Shown: positions 44,731 through 54,278 of the stretch, piece after piece
Layout of the letters: the number at the start of each line of letters is the position of its first letter
How positions within the stretch are numbered: the first letter of the stretch is position 1
Assembly (NCBI RefSeq): GCF_022538055.1
Contig: NZ_JAKZAM010000001.1
Coordinates: 62,001-126,000, forward strand
Length of the DNA stretch: 64,000 nucleotides
Direction of reading: 5' to 3'
Source of the DNA: Cognataquiflexum nitidum
GTDB taxonomy: Bacteria; Bacteroidota; Bacteroidia; Cytophagales; Cyclobacteriaceae
Made by a program: the position numbers and the translations under genes
Notes under the pieces: model-generated
The model's input: the letters and a program-made list of their open reading frames with translations, nothing else
What the model was told of the DNA's origin: nothing
Databases searched by the model: none

Positions 44731-47483
44731 CAGATTCGGAAATTATAAGTGATGAATGGGATCGGCTCCGCAAATATGGACAATTGGTATCCCTGCAAAA
44801 TCCCGTTGACAGGGGTGAAATATACCGAGTATGGATTTCTCCTTCCCAAAAGATTATAGACGCCTATCGACCAAGAGGAATGGGCAAGTTTCCGGACTTT
44901 ATGGTTTCCTTCGATATTGATGGAGAAATCAATTCTGAAGTAGTCCGGAATCCTGTAGGCATTTCTGTCTGAGAAATATACCCGCTCAGAACCTCCATAA
45001 TTGAATTTGGCAACCGGCAATGTGATAGGTCTTCCAGTGCTGTAATTGGCATTGATGGAAGTGCTGAAGCGCTTGCTCAAGGCATAATTCCCCACCAATA
45101 CAGCATTGTGCGGTTGGTCAAAATTATTGGGATACCATTCTCCTCCGTTGATTTTTTCTGCCATTTCATCTTGGGCGGTTCTGAGAAGTGACCTAGAATA
45201 AGTATAGCTGATCCAACCATTTAGCTTTCCGGTGTTTTTTCTTAACAAAAATTCTGCACCATATGCCCTTCCGTCTGTACGGAGGACACTTTGCTCAATG
45301 GCATTGTTCAGAATTAATGTGGCTCCGGAGCGGAAGTCAATGAGGTTTCTCATATTCCGGTGATAAGCTTCTACGGAGAACTCATATTTATCCACTTTGA
45401 TATTTCTATAATATCCGATAGAAACCTGATCTCCCCATTGTGGGCGGATATTTGGATCACTCAGCTTCCAAATATCAGTCGGTGCGATGGCTGCGTTGTT
45501 TGTCAGCAAGTGGATAAACTGCCTGTTGGTATTGTATCCTGCTTTGATTGATGAAATATTGTTGAGACTATAACGGGCAGAAATTCGGAATTCGGGACCG
45601 CTGTAAGTTTTGATACTTTGGCCATTGTTGAAAGTTGTCTCGCCTACTAAGTTGGGCGGAGAAATTGGCAATCCCGGTTTATATTCTCGGACAGTATTGG
45701 GGCCTAGGTAATTGAAAATAGCATAACGCATTCCGAAATTGAGGGAAAATTCATCGGTAACCTCAAAATTGTCCCCTATGTATATGGAAGTTTCAATGGC
45801 TTGTTCTGGATTGACCTCTTCGGGAATGACTATTGATTCAGGCCCTGCAGGCTGGATAAATCCGGGATTCAGACCATACCTGATGGTATTGAGACCAAAA
45901 GTGAAAGTGTGTCTGAGGTCATATTCATAGGAGAAATTGGCTTTGAAAAAATCCTGTTTGATACCAAAGCCAAAATTATATCCGTTGGCCGGATTGTCCC
46001 TTCCCTCGATCTCAAATTGATAATGGTCCCGCCCTGCCACAAATTCGCCTTCTAATCTGTCGCTGAAATAATGGGTCCAACCTAAGTTGATGCTTCTGTT
46101 TTGGTACATGAAAGTGGTATCCCTGTCAAACCCGAAACTGTCATTGCTGCCATAAGTATTCAGCCTGATGATGTTTTTGTCATTAAGCTTATGGGATACA
46201 TTGAGGTTTAAGTCATAAAAATTAGCCCTGCCATCTTTGAAATCGGTGTTTTCTTCCAAAATATCCAAAAGCCAATCAGAGTACGTAGACCTCGCCCCAA
46301 GTGCAAAAGTCGTTTTTTCCCCAACCGGGCCTTCTACCGAAATCCTGCCCGTCAGCAATCCGATTCCTCCGCGGACGGTGATCTTTTCATCATTGCCGTA
46401 TTTGGCGTGCACATCCAATACTGAAGAGAGCCTTCCTCCATATTGGACCGGAATACCTGCTTTGTACAAATCCACAGATTCCACCAAGTCAGGATTGAAT
46501 GCTGAAAAGAGACCAAATAAGTGTGAAGGATTGTAAATTGTGGCGTGGTTGAACAGAATCAGGTTTTGGTCGGCAGCACCTCCGCGGACATTGAACCCCA
46601 CGCTGGCTTCGCCGACAGTCTGTACACCCGGAAGCGTCAGGATGCTTCTGATGATGTCCACTTCACCCAATATGGCAGGAATCTGTTTCATGGTTTCCAT
46701 ATTCAGTTTTTGAACACCCATTTCCGGACGGGAGATATTGGTCATTTTTTCTGAAGAAATGGTGACTTCAGAAAGGGAAATAATATTTTCCTCGATGGCC
46801 ACATCCAACACGCCGTCGCCTTGGAGGCTGATTTGACGTTGCTCCACAAACCCACCAAGATTTTGGATGAAAATGGTATGCCTTCCGATTGGGAGTTTGA
46901 TTTCAAATTGCCCATCCTGATTGGCAATGGCCCTTGTGTAGTTGACTTTTTCGAAAATCACCGCACCAAAGACAGGGTTTCCTGTCTCCAAGCCCGTCAC
47001 TTTTCCCCGCAAAACTGCCTCAGTCTTTCCTGAATTTTCGGCCTTACCAATGACGTATAACTTGTTTCTTGAAAATGCCCTATCAATATCAGATTGACGG
47101 AGAATGCTGTCTTTTTCAAGTTCTGATACTTGGGTAAAAAAATCCAACGGCAATGATGTATCCAAAGCTTTTCCTTTGCTAATGAATATCCGGTTTTTTT
47201 CATCGATCGAATATTTTAGATCTTTTCCGTCAAATACTCCATCAAGAACCTGTCTGATTGTGTTGTCTTTGGCGCTGATGTTTACAATAAGATCAGCCAC
47301 ATCCACTGGTGAAAAATAAAACTTATACGAAGTCTGAGATTCTACCTGCTGCGCAAAACGGAGGAAACTCAAACCGGGGAATAGCCCTGAAATCCTTTCT
47401 TCAGCCCTTATGGTCTCCTGAGCCCAAGACTTTGGAATAAAGCAAATCCCGAAAAAAACCAATAGTATGATGAGCCTATTCAT
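44730..47483 (-). CDS. TonB-dependent receptor with STN and carboxypeptidase-regulatory domains
   Basis: 917 residues. Order: signal peptide (cut near SWAQ), an STN/secretin-TonB N-terminal domain (about 30-100, FAQQVESQTSYKFYFSP), a carboxypeptidase regulatory-like domain (about 165-245, VLRGKVTGLETGNPVFGAVI), a plug domain (about 265-375, VGFNVRGGAADQNLILFNHA), and a 22-stranded barrel with repeated aromatic strand ends up to YNFRI-COOH. The STN domain suggests signalling to an anti-sigma factor, but no FecR/sigma pair is adjacent. Substrate unknown. Starts inside the end of the upstream gene (8-nt overlap) and ends on the first DUF4249 ATG. Confidence 0.92.
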   Translation of the reverse strand: MNRLIILLVFFGICFIPKSWAQETIRAEERISGLFPGLSFLRFAQQVESQTSYKFYFSPVDVADLIVNISAKDNTIRQVLDGVFDGKDLKYSIDEKNRIFISKGKALDTSLPLDFFTQVSELEKDSILRQSDIDRAFSRNKLYVIGKAENSGKTEAVLRGKVTGLETGNPVFGAVIFEKVNYTRAIANQDGQFEIKLPIGRHTIFIQNLGGFVEQRQISLQGDGVLDVAIEENIISLSEVTISSEKMTNISRPEMGVQKLNMETMKQIPAILGEVDIIRSILTLPGVQTVGEASVGFNVRGGAADQNLILFNHATIYNPSHLFGLFSAFNPDLVESVDLYKAGIPVQYGGRLSSVLDVHAKYGNDEKITVRGGIGLLTGRISVEGPVGEKTTFALGARSTYSDWLLDILEENTDFKDGRANFYDLNLNVSHKLNDKNIIRLNTYGSNDSFGFDRDTTFMYQNRSINLGWTHYFSDRLEGEFVAGRDHYQFEIEGRDNPANGYNFGFGIKQDFFKANFSYEYDLRHTFTFGLNTIRYGLNPGFIQPAGPESIVIPEEVNPEQAIETSIYIGDNFEVTDEFSLNFGMRYAIFNYLGPNTVREYKPGLPISPPNLVGETTFNNGQSIKTYSGPEFRISARYSLNNISSIKAGYNTNRQFIHLLTNNAAIAPTDIWKLSDPNIRPQWGDQVSIGYYRNIKVDKYEFSVEAYHRNMRNLIDFRSGATLILNNAIEQSVLRTDGRAYGAEFLLRKNTGKLNGWISYTYSRSLLRTAQDEMAEKINGGEWYPNNFDQPHNAVLVGNYALSKRFSTSINANYSTGRPITLPVAKFNYGGSERVYFSDRNAYRIPDYFRIDFSINIEGNHKVRKLAHSSWSIGVYNLLGRRNPYSVYFTPVNGILQGYQLSIFAEPIPFITYNFRI

Positions 47484-48180
47484 GTGCAGACTGGTTATAA
47501 AATTCTACCAAATAGGATAAATAAGCCCTTCTGTCGTTGCGGTAATTGAGGCCATTTTCTTTGGTACTCCGATTGATTTGTTTTTTTTCAAGCGAAAGAA
47601 AATCAATGGCTTGCCCTTTGTTTTTGACCAGCATGATTTGATTCCCTTTTTGGATCAAATAATCAGACTTTTCTAAAAAAATACTGCTATACTGAGTCAT
47701 TTCCCTTTTTGCTTTGGTCGTTTTAAAATGCTTGCACAATAGATTGGCTTCCTCACCTTCCTCCACCAATTCATAGAAACCTTTGCCGTGGTGGCTGTAT
47801 TCAGGATTTTCCTTTATCCTAATAAATCTGATGCTTTCAAGAAGTAAAAAACCATCGATCTTTTCGGTTTTGATCAAAGTTTTCTGTTTGTGTACCGGGT
47901 GAAATGTGACCACTTCATCGGAGAAAATATTATAGAGTAATGGGACATTTTCATAAGTCAGCCCATTGATGGTAAGGCTGCCGTATTCAAAATTTCTGGA
48001 TCGGAAGTAGGCAAAACCCTCGATATTTTGTGGAGGATCTACATAGTACCCTCCACTGACTATTTCTTGATGGAGAGGGATATTTGAAGTATAGGCATCT
48101 TCTAATTCCTTGGACGACTGCGCTTGGGGTTTTGATACAGTACAAACAATTATAGCGAGGAAAAAAAAATAGAATTTCAT
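47476..48180 (-). CDS. Small exported protein at head of TonB-dependent receptor cassette
   Basis: 234 residues with a signal peptide (MKFYFFFLAIIVCTVS, cut near PQAQ). The mature part starts SSKELEDAYTSNIPLHQEIVSGG and contains short strands and a basic patch (KTTKAKREM), but no domain I can name. It is the first gene of the cassette: its 3' end overlaps the receptor start by 8 nt. Co-transfer and co-expression with the receptor, both DUF4249 lipoproteins and the MG2-like protein is likely. Confidence 0.72.
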   Translation of the reverse strand: MKFYFFFLAIIVCTVSKPQAQSSKELEDAYTSNIPLHQEIVSGGYYVDPPQNIEGFAYFRSRNFEYGSLTINGLTYENVPLLYNIFSDEVVTFHPVHKQKTLIKTEKIDGFLLLESIRFIRIKENPEYSHHGKGFYELVEEGEEANLLCKHFKTTKAKREMTQYSSIFLEKSDYLIQKGNQIMLVKNKGQAIDFLSLEKKQINRSTKENGLNYRNDRRAYLSYLVEFYNQSAHE

Positions 48181-48361
48181 AGGTTTTGATGGGAAGTACT
48201 GGAATTGGCAATCAATATATGTAAAAAAACAGGGAGAAATCAGAAGTAATTAGGATTTATACAGGTGGTTAAATTTTGTAGCTGTGTTGCAGTATTTTTA
48301 ACACTTATTGTGTATTTTGAAATTTTGTTTGAAAAACAAACCTATCCAACTTATAACCTCT

Positions 48362-49285
48362 ATGACTACAAGAAGAAGCGCCATTAAAACTCTGGGATTG
48401 ACAACAGGATTGTTTGCCTCTGCGGGTGTTTTAGAAGCCGTGTCAAAAAATAAAAAAGAGAGCCAATTCAGCTATTGTTTGAATACAAGTACGATCATGG
48501 GTCAAAAGCCCGGATTGATTGGATACCTGGACATTGCTTCCAAGGCAGGATATGATGGAGTGGAATTATGGATCAGGGATATTCAGGAATACCTTGCCGA
48601 TGGAAATTCTGTGACGGGATTGAGAAAATATATTTCGGATTCTGGTTTGAAATTCGAGAATACCATCGGCTTTGCACCTTGGATGGTTGATGATGAGGAA
48701 AAAAGAAAAGCCGGAATGGTGCAAATGGAGCAGGAAATGGAGCTATTGGCTTCTTTAGGGTGTGTCCGAGTAGCTGCGCCGGCTGCGGGGGTAACTGCAC
48801 CTTTGGACCTTTTCAAAGCAGGAGAGCGCTACAAGGCACTATTAGATTTGGGAAGAAAGACGGGCGTCATGCCCCAATTGGAGTTTTGGGGAGCATTCCC
48901 GTTTTTTCACCATTTGGGACAGGTTTTGATGGTGGCAGCGGTAGCCAATGACCCCGACACGAGGATTTTACCTGATGTGTACCATCTTTTCAGGGGAGGA
49001 TCGGGATATGATGGATTGAAAATGCTCAACGGAGCGGCTATCGAAATCTTCCATATGAATGATTTTGTAGCGTCCATTCCAAGAGAAGACCAAGCAGACA
49101 AAGACCGTGTTTATCCCGGAGACGGGGCTGCCCCAATGAAAGAGATACTGACAGATCTGAAAAATATGGGTGGAAATAAGATACTTTCTCTCGAGCTATT
49201 CAATCAGGATTATTGGAAACAAGACGCTCTGACTGTAGCCAAGACAGGGCTAGAGAAAATGAGAAAGCTTGTGAATGAGATTTAA
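48362..49285 (+). CDS. Sugar phosphate isomerase/epimerase-like protein with TAT signal
   Basis: 307 residues from the ATG at 48362, giving the twin-arginine signal MTTRRSAIKTLGLTTGLFASAG; an 18-codon upstream extension to a TTG at 48308 would hide this signal. The mature domain is an AP-endonuclease-2/xylose isomerase-like TIM barrel: AGYDGVELWI, a metal-ligand E in QLEFWG, LPDVYHLFRGG, IEIFHMNDF, DRVYPGDGA and LSLELFN. Such exported proteins often epimerise or hydrolyse sugars in the periplasm; the substrate is unknown. Next gene: rarA, 40 nt downstream. Confidence 0.87.
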   Translation: MTTRRSAIKTLGLTTGLFASAGVLEAVSKNKKESQFSYCLNTSTIMGQKPGLIGYLDIASKAGYDGVELWIRDIQEYLADGNSVTGLRKYISDSGLKFENTIGFAPWMVDDEEKRKAGMVQMEQEMELLASLGCVRVAAPAAGVTAPLDLFKAGERYKALLDLGRKTGVMPQLEFWGAFPFFHHLGQVLMVAAVANDPDTRILPDVYHLFRGGSGYDGLKMLNGAAIEIFHMNDFVASIPREDQADKDRVYPGDGAAPMKEILTDLKNMGGNKILSLELFNQDYWKQDALTVAKTGLEKMRKLVNEI

Positions 49286-49325
49286 GGTCTCCTATCTACT
49301 ATACCAATACGCTTTCTTTTTCTGA

Positions 49326-50588
49326 ATGAATCAAATACCACTCGCCGAACGCATGCGCCCGCACAGGTTGGAAGACCTGATCGGTCAGGAGCATCTTTCA
49401 TCTCCGAGTTCTTTTTTATATAAATCTATAAAGAGTGGCAATGTGCCTTCCCTGATTTTGTGGGGACCTCCCGGAGTCGGCAAAACTACCATTGCCAATA
49501 TCATTGCCAATGAAATCAAAGCTCCTTTTTATACGCTGAGTGCGGTGAGTTCGGGCGTAAAGGACATCCGTGAGGTTATCGAAAAAGCAAAATTCCAACT
49601 TGGGGTGGTTCTTTTTATTGATGAAATCCACAGGTTCAACAAGTCCCAACAGGATGCGCTTTTGGGGGCGGTAGAAAAAGGGACCATCAGGCTGATCGGT
49701 GCCACTACCGAAAACCCTTCCTTTGAAGTCAATGCGGCACTTTTGTCCCGCTGTCAGGTTTTTACCCTCAATCCTCTCGGCAGATCCGAATTGGAAGCCA
49801 TGATCAAACAGGCTTTGGAAAAGGATGTAGACCTCAAAAAGAAAACAGTCGAACTGAAGGAAACCGAAGCACTTCTCAGGATTTCAGGTGGAGACGGACG
49901 CAAGCTTTTAAACTTACTCGAAATAGTCATAGACGGGATCAATCAAGATCCATGTGTTATCACCAATAATATTGTGACTGAAATTGCCCAGCAAAAAGTG
50001 GCGCTCTATGACAAATCCGGCGAGCAACATTATGATATCATATCGGCTTTTATCAAGTCTATCCGTGGTTCTGATCCAAATGCAGCCGTGTATTGGTTGG
50101 CGCGGATGATCGAAGGCGGGGAAGATGTAAAGTTTATCGCAAGGAGGTTGGTGATACTAGCTTCGGAAGATATCGGCAATGCCAATCCAAATGCACTTCT
50201 TTTGGCAACCAATTGCTTTGAGGCAGTCAAAATCATCGGCTATCCGGAGGCAAGGATTATCCTTTCCCAATGTGTCACTTATTTGGCAAGTTCGCCCAAA
50301 AGCAATGCTGCTTACCTTGCCATCAATCAGGCCCAGGCTTTGGTCAGGGAAAAAGGGGACCTGTCTGTTCCGCTTCAGCTCCGCAATGCGCCCACCAAAC
50401 TGATGAAGGATCTCAATTATGGCAAAGAATACAAGTACTCCCACGACTATGAAGGGAATTTTGTGGCGCAGGAATTTTTGCCCGATAAAATCAAAAACCT
50501 AAAACTTTACGATCCTGGCAATAATGCCCGGGAAAACGAATTGAGAAAATACCTGAAGGAAAAGTGGAAAGGGAAGTATGGGTATTGA
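49326..50588 (+). CDS. rarA: Replication-associated recombination protein RarA (MgsA)
   Basis: 420 residues. AAA+ ATPase acting at stalled replication forks. Seen: LAERMRPHRLEDLIGQEHL at the N-terminus, Walker A WGPPGVGKTT, Walker B LFIDEIHRFNKSQQDALL, sensor GATTENPSFEV, and the C-terminal MgsA domain with PNAAVYWLARMIEGGED and ARRLVILASEDIGNA. Length is normal. Confidence 0.96.
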   Translation: MNQIPLAERMRPHRLEDLIGQEHLSSPSSFLYKSIKSGNVPSLILWGPPGVGKTTIANIIANEIKAPFYTLSAVSSGVKDIREVIEKAKFQLGVVLFIDEIHRFNKSQQDALLGAVEKGTIRLIGATTENPSFEVNAALLSRCQVFTLNPLGRSELEAMIKQALEKDVDLKKKTVELKETEALLRISGGDGRKLLNLLEIVIDGINQDPCVITNNIVTEIAQQKVALYDKSGEQHYDIISAFIKSIRGSDPNAAVYWLARMIEGGEDVKFIARRLVILASEDIGNANPNALLLATNCFEAVKIIGYPEARIILSQCVTYLASSPKSNAAYLAINQAQALVREKGDLSVPLQLRNAPTKLMKDLNYGKEYKYSHDYEGNFVAQEFLPDKIKNLKLYDPGNNARENELRKYLKEKWKGKYGY

Positions 50589-50679
50589 CAAAAACCTAGC
50601 TTGGACCTTTTCCAAATCAAATTCTACAAGGTATTAGGTTGAGACCTCAGATCATTTTTTCTTTTGTCTGAATGGCAAA

Positions 50680-51411
50680 TCATACTTTAAAAACAATCTC
50701 TTCGTTGGGCAACCTGAACCTTTTGCCATAGACACCCTCAGGCAAACCCTTCCCACAGCCAATGATCATATTGATTTCAGCTGCTTTTGGAAGGTTTAAG
50801 AGTTTTTTGACCCTTACAGAATCGAATCCTTCCATCGGACAAGTGTCGTATCCTTCCGCTTTCATGGCATACATAAAGGTCATGGCTGCAAGTGCAGCGC
50901 TTTTGTGGACGGATACCCGTACATCTGATTCGGTTACTTCCCTGACCATGGGTCTTTTCAATGACATCACCCATGCGATGACCTGCTTGGTAATAGACCA
51001 CAAAGGATATTTTGAATACAGTTTTGGGACCAGGTTGCCATAATAGGCTTCAGCTTGCTTTTGTTTTTTGCCGGGAGAGTTCTTATATGTTTCCCTGATG
51101 TAAGAAAGGTTTGCGGCAGCCCTGCTTTTCCACTTGTCCCGCCGGGCGACGACCACCACAAGTTCCCGTGCAGTAGTAGCTGCTTTTTGGTTCATGCAGA
51201 GTTGGGTGATAGGGATTTTGAGTGCAGAAGTTTCGGGGATCCGGTAAAATTCCCAAAGCTGCATGTTAGAACTGTTTGGTGCAAGGGTGGCTGCCTCTAG
51301 GCATTTTTGGACGGATTGATGGTCAAAAGGAGTCTCTTGGTCAAAAATTCTAACAGACCTTCTTTCCTTTACTATATCGAAAAATCCTATTTCCTGTATA
51401 TTTTCCTTCAT
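50680..51411 (-). CDS. Nitroreductase family FMN oxidoreductase
   Basis: 243 residues. Seen: FMN-binding RRSVRIFDQETP (the RRS/R(F/I) signature), CLEAATLAPNSSNMQLWEFYRI, and the C-terminal EINMIIGCGKG. Enzymes of this family reduce nitro compounds, quinones or other electrophiles with NAD(P)H; the substrate is not evident. Stands alone, convergent with rarA and divergent from the DUF5687 gene. Confidence 0.88.
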   Translation of the reverse strand: MKENIQEIGFFDIVKERRSVRIFDQETPFDHQSVQKCLEAATLAPNSSNMQLWEFYRIPETSALKIPITQLCMNQKAATTARELVVVVARRDKWKSRAAANLSYIRETYKNSPGKKQKQAEAYYGNLVPKLYSKYPLWSITKQVIAWVMSLKRPMVREVTESDVRVSVHKSAALAAMTFMYAMKAEGYDTCPMEGFDSVRVKKLLNLPKAAEINMIIGCGKGLPEGVYGKRFRLPNEEIVFKV

Positions 51412-51513
51412 TTGGTCAATTAAATTTTGGTTCGTTTATAGGCTTATTTACTTTTACCTATATTCAAAGCCAAAAATACATTTATTTATCTTTTAACCCT
51501 TATTCAATCCATT

Positions 51514-53001
51514 ATGGTTTTAGAACTGATCCGGTTGGAATTATTGAAAACCATCCGGTCCACGTCATTTGCCAAAAGCGCCTTGGTTGCAATTTTCTTG
51601 GCTTTTTTGGCTTTGTTACTGCTTTCGTATGTGGTACTCCTAGGTTTGGTCCTGAAGCAACTCATCGAAAAAGGATTTGACAGTACAGACGCCTATGCTA
51701 CTTTGAGCGGGGTGTTGGTTTACTTTTTCCTTTTCGAATTTATGTACAGGTATTTTGTACAAAAATTACCTGTCATCGAATTGGAGCGGTTTCTTCATCT
51801 CCCTATCAAGAAGAGTAACATTATTCATTTCCTCTTGGGAAGATCATTCGTGTCACCTTTGACCTTGATTGCACCTTTGTTATTTTCTCCTTTTGCAATT
51901 CAGGAAGTTGCTCCGAGGTTTGGGGCCGGTGCAGCTTGGTCTTGGCTGTTTTGTATCCTGTTTACATGTTGGTCGCTGCATTGGCTGATGTTGTGGTTCA
52001 AGCAAAAATTTGAAGATAGCCTCATCGGGATCGGAGCGGTTTTCGCATTGCTATTGATCGGTGCGGGATCTACCTATTACGGATGGTATAATCTAGGAAG
52101 TCTGATCAAGCCGACATTTGATTGGTCATTGACTACTCCGATTCCGGTGGCGGTGCTTGGGGTAGTATTTTTGGTTACTTACAGGTTGGCATATACCTAT
52201 TATTATAAGAATGCCTATTTGGAAGACCTCACCCAAGAGGAAAATGTCCGCTTTGTCAATCAGGATTTAGGAATATTTTCGAGATTTGGTCTCGCGGGTG
52301 AATTGGCAAACCTCGAGTGGAAGCTGATCATCAGACATAAAAAAAGCAGGACATACCTTATGTTGGCGGGATTTTTCCTGCTTTACGGGCTGATTTTCTA
52401 TACCAATCCCGCATACAAATCCGAAACGGGTTTTAGCCACATGTTTGTATTTGTAGGTTCATTCATCACAGGGATCTTTATGCTTCAGTTTGGGCAGTTA
52501 TTTCTGAGTTGGAATTCTGCGAATTTTGATTTTTTCCTCCAAAAGAGAACAGGAATTGAGGCACTTGTCAAAGGGAAATACTTGCTTTTTGTGGTGACCT
52601 CCTGCATATGCTTGTTGGCCTCAGTTCCTTATGCCTATTTTGGTTGGGACATTTTGTTGATTCATGTGGCCACGTTCCTTTTCAATATGGGAGTCATCAT
52701 GCATTTGGTGATTTACCTTTCCCTTTGGAAGCCAAAACCTATGGACCTCAATAAGGGGGCGATGTTCAATTATGAAGGTGTTGGCATTGCCCAATTCCTG
52801 ATGATCATCCCCATGATCGGTGCGCCATACCTTATTTATTTACCGTTTGCGCTATTGGTCAGTCAATATGCAGGATTATTGGCCCTTGGTGTAGTAGGAA
52901 TTGCCGGGATTTTGGCGTTTCCCTATTTATCCAAAATTTCAATTGATAAAGTTTTACAAAATAGATACGAAATTTCATCTTCATTTAGACAAGAGTTATG
53001 A
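51514..53001 (+). CDS. DUF5687 family membrane protein (ABC exporter permease)
   Basis: 495 residues with about 12 predicted membrane helices (for example ALVAIFLAFLALLLLSYVVLLGLV near residue 25). Matches DUF5687, a Bacteroidota permease-like family; the ATPase gene that follows overlaps it by 4 nt, so the two most likely form an ABC-2-type exporter. Substrate unknown. No promoter could be assigned with confidence in the 100-nt gap upstream. Confidence 0.85.
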   Translation: MVLELIRLELLKTIRSTSFAKSALVAIFLAFLALLLLSYVVLLGLVLKQLIEKGFDSTDAYATLSGVLVYFFLFEFMYRYFVQKLPVIELERFLHLPIKKSNIIHFLLGRSFVSPLTLIAPLLFSPFAIQEVAPRFGAGAAWSWLFCILFTCWSLHWLMLWFKQKFEDSLIGIGAVFALLLIGAGSTYYGWYNLGSLIKPTFDWSLTTPIPVAVLGVVFLVTYRLAYTYYYKNAYLEDLTQEENVRFVNQDLGIFSRFGLAGELANLEWKLIIRHKKSRTYLMLAGFFLLYGLIFYTNPAYKSETGFSHMFVFVGSFITGIFMLQFGQLFLSWNSANFDFFLQKRTGIEALVKGKYLLFVVTSCICLLASVPYAYFGWDILLIHVATFLFNMGVIMHLVIYLSLWKPKPMDLNKGAMFNYEGVGIAQFLMIIPMIGAPYLIYLPFALLVSQYAGLLALGVVGIAGILAFPYLSKISIDKVLQNRYEISSSFRQEL

Positions 53002-53693
53002 TCAAGGTAGAAGGACTTAAAAAACAATATAAAGAAGCGGTAGTGCTTGATGTGGAATCTTTAGAGATTCCCAAATCAGAATGTTTTGGTTTGGTAGGTA
53101 ATAATGGGGCCGGCAAAACAACCCTTTTCCGCATCATGCTTGACCTTGTGCGCGCATCAGCAGGAAAAGTAACGATTGAAGGCAATGATGTGAGCAAAAC
53201 CGAAGAATGGAAAAGCAGAGTCGGGGCCTATCTCGATGAGCATATGTTACTTTCTTACCTGACTCCGGATGAATATTTTGAAACTTTGAGAAAAATCTAT
53301 CGCCTATCTGAGGAAGATCTAAAACTTCACCTTGAAAATTTCAAGGAACTTTTCAATGAGGAAATTTTGGGGAAGAAGAAGTACATCAGAGACCTATCTA
53401 AAGGAAACCTTAAGAAAGTCGGAATTGCAGCTGCCATGATGGGGCATCCGGATGTGGTACTTCTTGATGAGCCTTTTGAGAATCTGGATCCAAGTTCACA
53501 AAACAGGTTCAAAAAGCTGATCTTACAGTCAAAAGAGAATTCAAAGATTACTTTTTTGATTTCAAGCCATGACTTGAACCATGTCACCGAGATTTGTGAC
53601 AGGATAGTTTTGCTCGAAAAAGGCAAAGTTATCAAAGACCTCAATGAGAAATCGCTCATGTCAGAGGAATTGAATACATATTTCGGAGTCTAA
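52998..53693 (+). CDS. ABC transporter ATP-binding protein
   Basis: 231 residues. Seen: Walker A GNNGAGKTT, Q-loop region, the signature LSKGNLKKVGIA (canonical LSGGQ replaced by LSKGN), Walker B VVLLDEPFENLDP and the switch His in ISSHDLNHVTEI. The sequence pattern is typical of ABC-2 export ATPases. Its ATG overlaps the last 4 nt of the permease gene (ATGA). Ends just before a strong terminator. Confidence 0.95.
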   Translation: MIKVEGLKKQYKEAVVLDVESLEIPKSECFGLVGNNGAGKTTLFRIMLDLVRASAGKVTIEGNDVSKTEEWKSRVGAYLDEHMLLSYLTPDEYFETLRKIYRLSEEDLKLHLENFKELFNEEILGKKKYIRDLSKGNLKKVGIAAAMMGHPDVVLLDEPFENLDPSSQNRFKKLILQSKENSKITFLISSHDLNHVTEICDRIVLLEKGKVIKDLNEKSLMSEELNTYFGV

Positions 53694-53715
53694 ATCCTAT
53701 TTAGAAATAGTTTGG

Positions 53716-53763
53716 GCGGGTTTGGTTAGGGGAAATTCTCCTTATCCAAACCCGCTTTTTTTT
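53716..53763 (+). terminator. Terminator of the ABC exporter operon
   Basis: GCGGGTTTGG (53716-53725) and CCAAACCCGC (53746-53755) form a perfect 10-bp stem, extended inside by AGGGGA/TCTCCT pairing with one G-T wobble, followed by a run of eight T (53756-53763). Starts 23 nt after the ATPase stop. Confidence 0.92.
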
Positions 53764-53832
53764 GCCCATTAACCTGTGAATTTGCCTTTTTGAATAAATT
53801 TTAAATGTGATGTAATTTTTTTTAATCAAAAA

Positions 53833-53864
53833 TTTGTTTTTTAAATATATAAAAATGTAATTTG
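53833..53864 (+). promoter_or_regulatory. Candidate promoter of the small gene at 53973
   Basis: TTTG (53833-53836), a 21-nt spacer, and TAATTTG (53858-53864) resemble the Bacteroidota TTTG / TAnnTTTG promoter, with one base missing in the -7 box. The transcript would have a 5' leader of about 100 nt. Low confidence because the DNA here is very AT-rich. Confidence 0.35.
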
Positions 53865-53972
53865 TATTAAAATTAACGCTTACCAAGAATCAATCGCAAG
53901 TTGAAGGTACAGTTGGAAAACTGTCATGATAAATTAAAAAGTTTTTAGGTTTTAAATTAAAATTTGGACAAA

Positions 53973-54185
53973 ATGGTAAAGTATGTAATCAAATTGGAAA
54001 TCAATGGGATTGAGTTCCAAATCCAGACCTTGGCAGGCAGTGAAAGAGAAGCGAAAGACAATGCATGGGAAGTAATCCGCAACAGGACTTCCTTTCTTTC
54101 TATTCAAAAAGATCAGAAAAAGGAACTTTACAGTTCTTTCAGTACAAAATTGGCACAGGGAATAAAAAGTGCCCTGCTGTTTTAA
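53973..54185 (+). CDS. Small hypothetical protein
   Basis: 70 residues from the ATG at 53973 (MVKYVIKLEING); a TTG at 53964 would add three. Predicted soluble, with a beta strand pair (KYVIKLEINGIEFQIQTL) followed by a helix (SEREAKDNAWEVIRN). No domain recognised. It is framed by the ABC operon terminator upstream and its own terminator downstream, so it forms its own transcription unit, which supports its being a real gene. Confidence 0.6.
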   Translation: MVKYVIKLEINGIEFQIQTLAGSEREAKDNAWEVIRNRTSFLSIQKDQKKELYSSFSTKLAQGIKSALLF

Positions 54186-54233
54186 ATTATAAGCCTTAGT
54201 GGTGATTTTTTAATCTTAATTTTACCTTAAAAT

Positions 54234-54278
54234 AAGCCTTTCCTTTATTGCTCGTAAGAGTCATTGGGAGGGCTTTTT
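54234..54278 (+). terminator. Terminator of the small gene
   Basis: AAGCCTTTCC (54234-54243) pairs with GGGAGGGCTT (54266-54275) over 10 bp including two G-T pairs, with a 22-nt loop and a T run to 54278, 48 nt after the stop codon. Confidence 0.7.
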
